Shown in pieces: positions 1 to 6,682 of a stretch of DNA of 16,011 nt. The DNA is taken from positions 1 through 16,011 of the forward strand of contig CAZOOP010000056.1 in NCBI GenBank assembly GCA_964581465.1, read 5' to 3'. The position numbers were made by a program, and so were the translations under genes. Within the stretch, counting starts at the first letter, position 1, and each line of letters opens with the position of its first letter. Source of the DNA: WJMB01 sp964581465 (GTDB lineage Bacteria > RBG-13-66-14). Below the pieces are notes generated by a model. It was not told the DNA's origin. It searched no databases and saw only the letters and a list, made by a program, of their open reading frames with translations.

Positions 1-402
1 GCGGCAGCCGCGGCGAAAGCTGTCGGCTTATCCGCGAAAACAGTATCCAAATGGTTCAATCAACTAAGGGAGCGCATCGCCGCCAATCGCGAGGCCGAGC
101 TGGAAAAGCTCAAGGTGGAATAGATAGTCTACTCCGACGGCTGGAAGGCCTATAACAGGCTCTCACTCAACGGCATCCACCACAAACGCATCAACCATGA
201 CAAGACCCTGGTCGATGGCAAGGTGCCTATCAACGGCCCAGAGAGCTCCCGAGGCTATGCTAAAAGCCTACAACGGCGGCTTCATACGCAACGACAGACT
301 CTTTATCAGAGAAAGGTCGTCAGATTCAACCATCGCGACGACGAAAACACTTTCGACTACCTCCAGGATGCACCGCACAATTGGTCCGATCAGGTTACAT
401 GA
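1..402 (+). pseudogene. ISXO2/IS1595-family transposase relic (5' end outside window)
   Basis: Frame 1 reads from the window edge through a helix-turn-helix-like stretch (AKAVGLSAKTVSKWF) to an in-frame TAG at 121-123. The same frame continues with residues typical of the C-terminal half of ISXO2-like DDE transposases: VYSDGWKAYNRL, then INGPESSRGYAKS (family form close to INGIESFWGYAK), then VVRFNHRDDEN, ending at TGA 400-402. The family normally has about 100 residues between the HTH and the YSDGW motif, carrying the first catalytic acid and a conserved E-D-E region. Here that segment is missing, so the relic has an internal deletion as well as a stop. No inverted repeat or target-site duplication is visible because the left end lies outside the window. 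It cannot encode an active transposase. Family identification is from motif memory. Confidence 0.75.
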
Positions 403-551
403 GGCCTTTCGAAAACTCTTGAATAGGGGCGCTGCCGCTGGCTCTCAATACGCTTTGCTGGGTTAGCGTTACGATTCACCAGGTAAACGATGATTGCATT
501 CGTCACATAGGCAACTAGAGGGCGCGGATGCGGATGTAGCAGGGCTAAACG

Positions 552-578
552 AAACCGTCGGTACTCACCGACGGTTTT
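552..578 (-). terminator. Intrinsic terminator of the amidohydrolase-clp-M23 operon
   Basis: A perfect 11-bp stem (AAACCGTCGGT / ACCGACGGTTT) has a 4-nt loop and lies about 40 bp past the stop codon of the M23 gene. Read on the minus strand it is followed by a T-rich tail (TTTCGTTT). Read on the plus strand it ends in TTTT, so it may work in both directions. Apart from this hairpin, I see no gene in 403-617 between the transposase relic and the M23 gene. Confidence 0.8.
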
Positions 579-617
579 GCTAATCGGGGCTCGACTGGGA
601 TACGCGGAGCCGGCGTG

Positions 618-1553
618 TCAGGAAGACTCGGGCAGGAAGAAGTTGACCGGGTCCTCGTGGCGTCCGCCGCGTAGGACCTCGTAGTGCAGCTTTGGTCCGA
701 AGGTCCGACCGGTGTTGCCCACGGTGGCGATGGGCTGCCCCCGGGTGACCGTCTGGCCGGGCTGAACGTAGACCCGCTGCAGGTGGGTGTAGAGGGTTTT
801 GTAATAGCCGCCGTGATCGATGACCAGCTTGAGGCCGAAGTTGCCCTCGTGGGCGGCGAACTCGACGGTGCCGTCGGCTGGAGCCAGAACGGGGGTCCCG
901 GTCGGGGCGGTGATGTTGATCCCGCGGTGGAAGTACTGGTAGCCGGTGTACTCGCTGGTTCGCAGACCGTAGACTGCGGTGATGTAGCAGTCCTCGCCGT
1001 CGACGGGCTTGATGGAGGGTGTGTAGCGCAGCAGGGCGGAGTCGGCTTCGAGACGTTCTTCGATGGCTGCCAGGCTTTGGGCCAGAGTGCCGGAGCGGGT
1101 GACCAGGGCGCCGATGGAGCTCTTGCCCGCCGAACCGCCCTCCATGACCGAATCCATCGGCAGACTGCTGACGAACTCGCCCCGGGAAGCCTCCAGCTTG
1201 TCCGGGTTGGTCAGATCGATGCTGGTGTTGAGAGCCTCCAGCCGATCCACCAGCTCGTCAAGATTGGCCACTTCGCTTTCGAGCTTCTGGATCTGTTCGT
1301 TGAAGCTGACCAACTGTTCGCTCTGCGAGGTGGTGCGGTCGCGCAGCTCGATTAGCCGTTCCTCGTCGACGGCCTGCTGGGCGAAGCGGAACCCCAGTAC
1401 GACCAGGACGGTGAGGATTCCCAGGGAGACCAGCAGGATCAGGCTCAGCAGCCAGTAGGGCAGGTGGCGGTCGCGCACCGCGCCCTCGGAGTGCGGGATG
1501 AACTTGACGTTGATCCCGCGGCGGTTCATCAACCAGCGCCAGAGTCTACCCAT
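618..1553 (-). CDS. Membrane-anchored M23/LytM-domain protein, probably catalytically impaired
   Basis: 311 aa. A short basic N-terminus is followed by one membrane segment (about 33-54), a predicted coiled coil (about 62-110), a linker, and a C-terminal M23 (LytM) domain from about residue 188. This is the layout of envelope murein hydrolases and their regulators; active members cut peptidoglycan cross-bridges in the periplasm. The first zinc motif reads H209-RGI-N213 where the family has HxxxD. The catalytic HxH motif reads K288-L-H290. H257 of the YTHL motif is kept. One zinc ligand and one catalytic His are therefore replaced, so I infer a non-enzymatic role like that of degenerate LytM regulators (EnvC/NlpD type). 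The ATG follows a GGGAGG Shine-Dalgarno sequence. It lies 18 bp after the Clp gene and is the last gene of the operon. Confidence 0.85.
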   Translation of the reverse strand: MGRLWRWLMNRRGINVKFIPHSEGAVRDRHLPYWLLSLILLVSLGILTVLVVLGFRFAQQAVDEERLIELRDRTTSQSEQLVSFNEQIQKLESEVANLDELVDRLEALNTSIDLTNPDKLEASRGEFVSSLPMDSVMEGGSAGKSSIGALVTRSGTLAQSLAAIEERLEADSALLRYTPSIKPVDGEDCYITAVYGLRTSEYTGYQYFHRGINITAPTGTPVLAPADGTVEFAAHEGNFGLKLVIDHGGYYKTLYTHLQRVYVQPGQTVTRGQPIATVGNTGRTFGPKLHYEVLRGGRHEDPVNFFLPESS

Positions 1554-1571
1554 TTTCGTACCTCCCGCCGC

Positions 1572-3800
1572 CTACTTGCGCGCCTTCTGTACGACGAGTT
1601 CGCCGTTTCGCAACAGGATGCGCAGGGTGGTTTGGCGGCCCAACTCGCCGGTGAATAGGCGGTTGGCGGCCGGAACCAACACCATCCGCTGGAAGGTGTT
1701 CTTCAGATAACTGGCGCCGAAGGTAGGGGAGAAGCCCTCCTTGGCGACAAGCCGCAGGGCCTGGTCTGTGACCTCTAGGTTGATCCGGCTCTCAGCCATC
1801 TTCTCCTGGGCTCGGGGCAGCAGCTTCTCTTTGAGGATGCGGTAGCAGTCGTCCTCGGTGAGATCGCGGAAGAAGATGATGTCGTCGATGTGGTTGAGGA
1901 AGTCGGCGCCCAGGTGTTTCTCCAGCTCCAAACGGATACGGTCCGGGTTGCTGCGGTAGCCGTTGTCGGCGCTGTAGCCCACGGCCTCGTAATCCTTGTA
2001 GAGGTCGCGGAAGGCGGTCATGATGATGGTGGCGTCGGAGAAATGGACGATGTTGCCCGCCGCGTCCAGGTTCCAGCCCTGGCTGATGACCTTTTTGATC
2101 CAGGCTCGGGTCTCGGGCTGGGCCTTGTCGATATTGTCGAAGAGCACCACGCCGTTGGGAAGTTGGCGGATTAGGTTGACCAGGCTGGGGCCTTCCTGGG
2201 CGACCAGGGCGTTTAGCTGGTTCTCGTTTTGGTCCCGATCCAGTTGTAAATCGATCAGGGCATGATCGGAACCGAAGAAGAACTCGGCCACGGTGCCGGC
2301 CATCTTGCTCTTGCCGCTGCCGGCAGGGCCGATGAACAGCAGCACGCCGTCGGGTCGGTGTGAGTTGACGTCGAAGCGGCTCTTGGTGTAACGGATCACG
2401 CCGGAGAGGGCCTTGACCGCTTCCTCCTGCCCGATGACCCGCTCGCTCAAGTATTCTTCGAGGCGGCGGAACTTCTCGCGCAAATCAGCGGTGATGCCCG
2501 GGGAGTTGATGCCGGTCATCTCGGCCACGGTTTCTTCGACCTCGGCCAGGCGGACCTGGGGCTCATGGTCCTCGCCGCCGCGAATCAAATAGGTCCGCGC
2601 CGCTGCCTGATCGAGGATGCCGATGGCCGAATCCGGGAAGCGGCGGTGCCGCAGGTAGGTCCCGGCCAGGCGGATGCTGCCCGAGATCGCCGCCCGGGTG
2701 ATTTTGACGCCGTGGTGCTTCTCGAGCTCGGCCGCCGAGTCCTCGAGCATGGCCTGGGCGGTGTCCTCATCGGGTTCGTTGACGCGCAGCAGGTAAAAGC
2801 GGCGGCCCAGGGCCGGATCGCTCTCCACGTAGTTGAAGTAACCCAGGGTGCTGGTGGCGGCGATGATGGTAATGCCCGGGCTGATGATCAGGCCCTTGAC
2901 AACGTTGGCCAGGGCGGCGTTGAACTTGCCGCTCTCGTCGATGACGTAGCGCTGGATATCTTCGAGATAGAGGATTGTGCGGCCGTCGGCGGCGGCCCGG
3001 GAGAGCTGCTCCACCCGGGTGCTGAAGTCCTGCAGGTTGTTGATCCCCGCGAACATTCGGTCGGGATGGATGTAGATGATCCGCAGGTCGGCCAGGCGGT
3101 CGGGGACCTCACCGGTGGTCAGGCGCAGAGCGAGCTGTTGGACGATGGTGTCCTTGCCCACACCGGCGGGACCGATCAGCAGGGGATTGCGCTTGTGCTT
3201 GTGGAGCAGGATCTCGATCAGCCGGTCGGTCTCACTTTCGCGACCGACGCGCTCCTGCAGCTTGCCCTCAGCGGCTTGGGCCGTCCAGTCCTCGCCGATC
3301 TTATCCAGCAGCATCCTCCCCTGGTCCCGGGTGGTCATCAGGAAGCTGTCGATGAGTTTGTCGCGGTCCAGGCCGGCGTTGTCGAAGAACTCTCGAACGG
3401 TCTGATCGGCTCCGCGCACCGCGGCCACGAAGAGATGACCGGCCTCGACGCTGGCGGCCTTCTCGATCTGGGCCAGCTCGAAGGAGGCCCCCAGAATCTG
3501 ACGGGTGGCCGGGGAGAGCTTGAGCTCCCGCGCTCCCGGGTCCTCGTCCGGTGCGTCGCCAATGAGGGCCTGCTGGGCGTTGGAGGCCAGGGCGTCCACA
3601 TCTACGCCCATCCGGCGCAGGTTCTGGCTCTCGTTGACCAGCAGGGCGGCCATCAGTTGGCGCGGCTCGAGTTCGGCCTGGGGAGGCACAAAGCGGGCGG
3701 CCTGCTGGAGCACGGTCTGGGCGGAATCACCCAGTTGAATCTGCTCCGCGGGGCTTCCCTCGGTGGTGTTATCGGCTTCGTTGATCTTGTTGGGCGTCAT
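1572..3800 (-). CDS. ClpA/ClpB-like double AAA+ ATPase with degenerate second module
   Basis: 742 aa, close to ClpA length and without the long M-domain coiled coil of ClpB. A Clp N-terminal double repeat spans about 22-160. The D1 module has Walker A G210-PAGVGK216-D and Walker B ILYLED (276-281), with paired arginines at 333-334 in the arginine-finger position. The D2 module begins near 453 (VIGQEEAV) and has Walker A GPAGSGKS (491-498). Its Walker B reads VVLFDN, with the catalytic Glu replaced by Asn556. The usual FLNRID arginine finger reads FLNHID (634-639), and the sensor-2 GAR motif reads GAS (695-697). No IGF/IGL ClpP-docking loop is seen. D2 probably binds but does not hydrolyse ATP. 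The start codon overlaps the upstream amidohydrolase stop (ATGA). Likely role: a remodelling ATPase not coupled to ClpP; the substrate is unknown. Confidence 0.88.
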   Translation of the reverse strand: MTPNKINEADNTTEGSPAEQIQLGDSAQTVLQQAARFVPPQAELEPRQLMAALLVNESQNLRRMGVDVDALASNAQQALIGDAPDEDPGARELKLSPATRQILGASFELAQIEKAASVEAGHLFVAAVRGADQTVREFFDNAGLDRDKLIDSFLMTTRDQGRMLLDKIGEDWTAQAAEGKLQERVGRESETDRLIEILLHKHKRNPLLIGPAGVGKDTIVQQLALRLTTGEVPDRLADLRIIYIHPDRMFAGINNLQDFSTRVEQLSRAAADGRTILYLEDIQRYVIDESGKFNAALANVVKGLIISPGITIIAATSTLGYFNYVESDPALGRRFYLLRVNEPDEDTAQAMLEDSAAELEKHHGVKITRAAISGSIRLAGTYLRHRRFPDSAIGILDQAAARTYLIRGGEDHEPQVRLAEVEETVAEMTGINSPGITADLREKFRRLEEYLSERVIGQEEAVKALSGVIRYTKSRFDVNSHRPDGVLLFIGPAGSGKSKMAGTVAEFFFGSDHALIDLQLDRDQNENQLNALVAQEGPSLVNLIRQLPNGVVLFDNIDKAQPETRAWIKKVISQGWNLDAAGNIVHFSDATIIMTAFRDLYKDYEAVGYSADNGYRSNPDRIRLELEKHLGADFLNHIDDIIFFRDLTEDDCYRILKEKLLPRAQEKMAESRINLEVTDQALRLVAKEGFSPTFGASYLKNTFQRMVLVPAANRLFTGELGRQTTLRILLRNGELVVQKARK

Positions 3801-5002
3801 TTACGGGCTTCCCCCTCCAGCCAGACCTGAACGACCCGGCTGCGGATGTCGAGTGGATCGCCGGCGAAGAGGACCAGGTCGGCCGTCTTGCCGGGTTCGA
3901 TGCTGCCAAGTTCCTTTTCCAGGCCCAACAGGCGCGCCGGGTTGAGCGTTATCGCCCGCAGGGCGACCTCACCGGGCAGGCCGTGGGCCACGCAGACCGC
4001 AGCGTTGTTGGTCAACCACTGCACGCCCCAACTGGCGTCGGTCTGGATGCAGATCTCGACGCCGGCCTCGTGGAGCACCGCGGCGTTGGCCAGGTTCAGC
4101 CCCAGCAGTTCCGCCTTGTAGCGCATCTCGATGTAGTGTGGCCCCAGCACGCAGGTCACTCCGGCGGCGGCCAGCTCGGGGGCGACCTTGTAGCCCTCGG
4201 TGCAGTGCTCCAGTGAGAGCTGGAGATTGAACTCGTCGGCCACCCGCAGGGCGGTCAGGATGTCGTCGGCCCGGTGGGCGTGGCAGCGGGCGATCAGCTC
4301 GCCATCCAGGACGGGCAGCAGGGCCTCCTGCTTGAAATCGACCTCGAAGGGCGGCAAGGGCTCGCGCTCATCGGCGGGCTTGCGGCGCATCGCCCGGACC
4401 TTGTCCTGGTGATGGGCTTTCTTCTCTGCGTAGTTGCGCGCCTTGCGCAAGGCCTGGCGCAGCACCGCGGCGTTGGCCATCCGCGTCGCCGGGGTCTTCT
4501 TCTGTTCCCGGTAGACGCTCTTGGGGTTGAACCCCAGGGCCATCTTCATCCCCACGGGGTAACGGCGGACCATCTCGTCGACGGTGCGGCCGGTGGTGCG
4601 TATCGCCGCGCCGGTGCCGCCGATCAGGTTCGCCGAACCGGGCAGGGTGCAGACCGTGGTAATCCCGCAGGCCAGCACGTCGGGAAAGGCCACGGCGTGG
4701 GGGTTGAGGGCGTCGATGACCCGCAGGTGCGGCGTGACGGGATCGGTCATCTCGTTGCCGTCCCAGTTGTCCTCGCCGTGGGCCTCGTTGAATACACCGA
4801 TGTGGGCGTGGGCGTCGATCAGGCCCGGCGTGAGCTGCATGCCCCGGGCCTCGATCCGCTCGGCTCCGTCGGGTATGCTCACCCGGCCCTCGGGGCCGAC
4901 CTCGCGAATGCGCCCACCGGCGATGACCACGACGCCGGGCTCGATGACCGGGCCGGCCACAGTATGCACTGCGGCGCCGACAATGACGATTGTTTTTTCC
5001 AT
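3797..5002 (-). CDS. Metal-dependent amidohydrolase (imidazolonepropionase-like)
   Basis: 401 aa, normal for the COG1228-type amidohydrolase family. A beta-sandwich start (to about residue 55) leads into a TIM-barrel with metal ligands H65-A-H67, then H243 (in ARCHAHRADD), H266 (in LEHCTEG) and D322 (in QTDAS). The C-terminal strand block GSIEPGKTADLVLFAGDPLD is typical. These enzymes hydrolyse cyclic amides or peptide-like substrates; the true substrate cannot be read from sequence. No signal peptide is visible, so it is probably cytoplasmic. The ATG follows AGGAGAAAAGGA. It is the first gene of the operon and overlaps the Clp gene by 4 nt. A charged insert (about 164-220, rich in Lys/Arg) lies in the barrel. 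Confidence 0.88.
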   Translation of the reverse strand: MEKTIVIVGAAVHTVAGPVIEPGVVVIAGGRIREVGPEGRVSIPDGAERIEARGMQLTPGLIDAHAHIGVFNEAHGEDNWDGNEMTDPVTPHLRVIDALNPHAVAFPDVLACGITTVCTLPGSANLIGGTGAAIRTTGRTVDEMVRRYPVGMKMALGFNPKSVYREQKKTPATRMANAAVLRQALRKARNYAEKKAHHQDKVRAMRRKPADEREPLPPFEVDFKQEALLPVLDGELIARCHAHRADDILTALRVADEFNLQLSLEHCTEGYKVAPELAAAGVTCVLGPHYIEMRYKAELLGLNLANAAVLHEAGVEICIQTDASWGVQWLTNNAAVCVAHGLPGEVALRAITLNPARLLGLEKELGSIEPGKTADLVLFAGDPLDIRSRVVQVWLEGEARK

Positions 5003-5044
5003 AAGCGTCCTTTTCTCCTCTCAAGCTCGCCGTTAACGGACCCC

Positions 5045-5074
5045 ATGATACCAGTTCGGGCCGGATAAGGACAA
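5045..5074 (-). promoter_or_regulatory. Probable sigma70 promoter for the amidohydrolase-clp-M23 operon
   Basis: On the minus strand, TTGTCC-N18-TATCAT lies about 43 bp upstream of the amidohydrolase ATG. The match is fair (4/6 in the -35, 5/6 in the -10) and the spacing is acceptable. The nested-palindrome element copy 1 begins about 90 bp further upstream and offers an alternative sigma54-like start in the same direction. Confidence 0.5.
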
Positions 5075-5212
5075 GACCTTAACCGTACCAGCACGATTAA
5101 CGCAAGGTCGCTCGGAACCACGCCGCCAACGTCGACATAAACCGACTCGGCGCCCCGGGAGCGACCTCCGCCGAACCTCACCTACGCAACCAGCCTCGGC
5201 CCGGCCCGGCGT

Positions 5213-5227
5213 TGGCACGTTTCTTGC
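5213..5227 (+). promoter_or_regulatory. Sigma54-like promoter, inward (left arm, copy 1)
   Basis: TGGCACG-TTTC-TTGC matches the sigma54 -24/-12 consensus (TGGCAC-N5-TTGC) at every conserved base, with exactly 10 bp between the GG and the GC. It fires rightward, towards its mirror image at 5266-5280. Function is inferred from the motif only. Confidence 0.5.
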
Positions 5228-5265
5228 GCAAGGCGGCGCCCTTGAACCGGGCCACGTCGGACTCC

Positions 5266-5280
5266 GCAAGAAACGTGCCA
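5266..5280 (-). promoter_or_regulatory. Sigma54-like promoter, inward (right arm, copy 1)
   Basis: This is the mirror image of 5213-5227 on the minus strand, again a full TGGCAC-N5-TTGC match. It points towards the amidohydrolase operon starting at 5002, so it could act as a second, activator-dependent promoter for that operon. Confidence 0.5.
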
Positions 5281-5340
5281 ACGCCTTCCCGCCGGACGGT
5301 GACGACTACCGGCGGGTCGGGGGCTGGTTCGGCGGAGGTC

Positions 5341-5876
5341 GGGGGGGGAAGAGAACAAGCCGACCGGTTTTCACTGGAACCTTGCCGGTCAGCCACCTGA
5401 CAACCGATCAGCCGAATGCCTGGCAGATTGAAAATGTTAACTGAAGGTGCTAAAAAAACGGCAAGAATCTCAAAATGATGTTCATTACTACTCGATTCAC
5501 AGATTGAACAGAATGGTTTCATCTGAGGAATCTCAACCCGTAGCGGTAGGAATTTCGAGTGACTTCGAAGTACCAAAAACAGGGTTATTGAGAACCGCCC
5601 CACGCAGGTTTCTGCTCGTGAAGGCGGTTGGCGGAAGCAAGGGCTGGACTGGTCAACAGGCTGCTTATCGGCTGTCCTCCGTCAGCTTGGGACTACCGGA
5701 CCAACCGTCGTAATCGACGGCTTTCCGGTTTTCCACGGTACAAGTGCGTCAATGGTCTATTGCCACCAATCGACCAGCGGGCAAGAGTGGCATGATAAGA
5801 AAGGAAACGATAGTCGCCTTTAGAAGTCCGGGTGATAATATCAACAGGATTGAATGGATCGGATCGGTTTGATAAC
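5341..5876. other. Gene-free intergenic stretch
   Basis: No open frame here has a convincing ribosome binding site or a recognisable product. A small hairpin (CCGTCG-TAAT-CGACGG, 5705-5720) is followed by CTTT and may be a weak terminator. Base composition falls towards AT compared with the left half of the window. I see no clear promoter for the DNRLRE pseudogene that follows. Confidence 0.5.
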
Positions 5877-5892
5877 AAAGGGAGGATCAACG

Positions 5893-6535
5893 ATGAAACG
5901 TCTGATAGTACCAGTTCATCTGATTGCATTGCACATGGCGACTGCCACGAAAACAGTTCTTTTGAGACCCGGACCGGATGACTGTATCGATACGTTTATC
6001 TAAGAGAAATATCCAGATACTAACAATGGCGTAAACGACTATGTTTGCAGCGGCTACAGCGGGGAATATGTCTTATCCCTGATTTGCTTCAGCGGTCTTG
6101 ACGATCCCCCAGTTCGACGGCTGCACCGTGATAAGCTCCACTCTGCTTCTCCAGCCCGATCCCTCGCTAAGCTGGGGCTCGTTTCCCATACCGTTCACTT
6201 TCTACATGACCACCACGGATTGGGATCCCGAAACGGTTACCTGGAATACCCGACCCAATCTCAACACATCGCTGCCCATCCAAGTGACCTTCTACGATGA
6301 CGATGACCTGAAGTATGTTTATTTTGATCCCTTCGCCGAGCAGTGGCTGGAGAATGACGAGCCCAATTACGGCTTCATCTTCGGGCCGACCAGCAGCGCG
6401 ACGGAGTATGGAATGGGTTTCAATTCGGGTGAATATGACGCCGTCGAAGACTTCAGGCCGGCCCTGCAGGTGGTTTACAATCCGGCCTCATCCGTCGAGG
6501 AGAAGAGCTGGGGGGCGATCAAGGCGTTGGAGTAG
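5893..6535 (+). pseudogene. Secreted DNRLRE-domain protein, broken
   Basis: An ATG at 5893 follows a strong AAAGGGAGG Shine-Dalgarno and opens a signal-peptide-like N-terminus (MKRLIVPVHLIALHMATA). The mature part fits the DNRLRE domain of extracellular proteins: DDCIDTFI, YPDTNNG, then TTTDWDPETVTWNTRP, and a final DFRPALQVVY. The frame is broken twice, by an in-frame TAA at 6001-6003 and by a one-base shift near 6098-6105, after which the second frame runs to TAG 6533-6535. The repaired product would be about 213 aa, a single domain. Members are thought to be secreted or surface modules; no enzymatic role is implied. The family call rests on motif memory. Confidence 0.7.
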
Positions 6536-6615
6536 CTGAACGGTTCGCTCGATAACCGTGGGTTCATTAGCAACATCGGGATTATTGGTCTGAGACGCAC
6601 GCGATTAATGAAACA

Positions 6616-6637
6616 GGGCGGGGTTCCCCGCCCTTTT
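6616..6637 (+). terminator. Intrinsic terminator after the DNRLRE pseudogene
   Basis: The inverted repeat GGGCGGGG-TT-CCCCGCCC is followed by TTTT. It lies between the convergent DNRLRE pseudogene and the permease gene, whose stop is at 6683. A short T-rich tail on the other strand suggests it may also stop permease transcripts. Confidence 0.75.
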
Positions 6638-6682
6638 CGCATGACCGATACATGTAGGGATCAGCATCGCGAGCTGTGGTGC

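Larger units (their letters stand above)
5163..5340. repeat. Nested-palindrome element, copy 1
   Basis: The 178-bp element has two levels of inverted repeat. The inner arms (5208-5228 and 5265-5285) are a perfect 21-bp inverted repeat whose first 20 bases are GGCGTTGGCACGTTTCTTGC. The outer arms (5163-5176 GACCTCCGCCGAAC and 5327-5340) form a perfect 14-bp inverted repeat. The gaps between outer and inner arms are 31 bp on the left and 41 bp on the right. The inner arms recur exactly in copy 2, whereas the outer arms do not, although they also pair there. The element lies upstream of the amidohydrolase operon promoter. It could be a MITE-like element or a two-promoter regulatory unit; no clear target duplication is seen. 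Confidence 0.85.

Noticed and set aside
2565..3830. Long plus-strand open frame opposite the Clp ATPase gene (421 codons)
   Set aside because: It is an antisense shadow of a GC-rich gene: low-complexity Gly/Ala/Val/Leu/Asp text, no domain, no ribosome binding site. The same holds for 684-1355, 4274-5068, 6608-7378 and 14849-15865 on the plus strand.
5212..5400. Short frames starting MARFLR on both strands at each element copy
   Set aside because: They arise because the inverted-repeat arm itself reads TTG-GCA-CGT-TTC-TTG. The rest of the frames differ between copies, and there is no Shine-Dalgarno.
5178..5603. Minus-strand frame of 141 codons running into element copy 1
   Set aside because: The text is not protein-like, there is no ribosome binding site, and it ends inside the palindrome.
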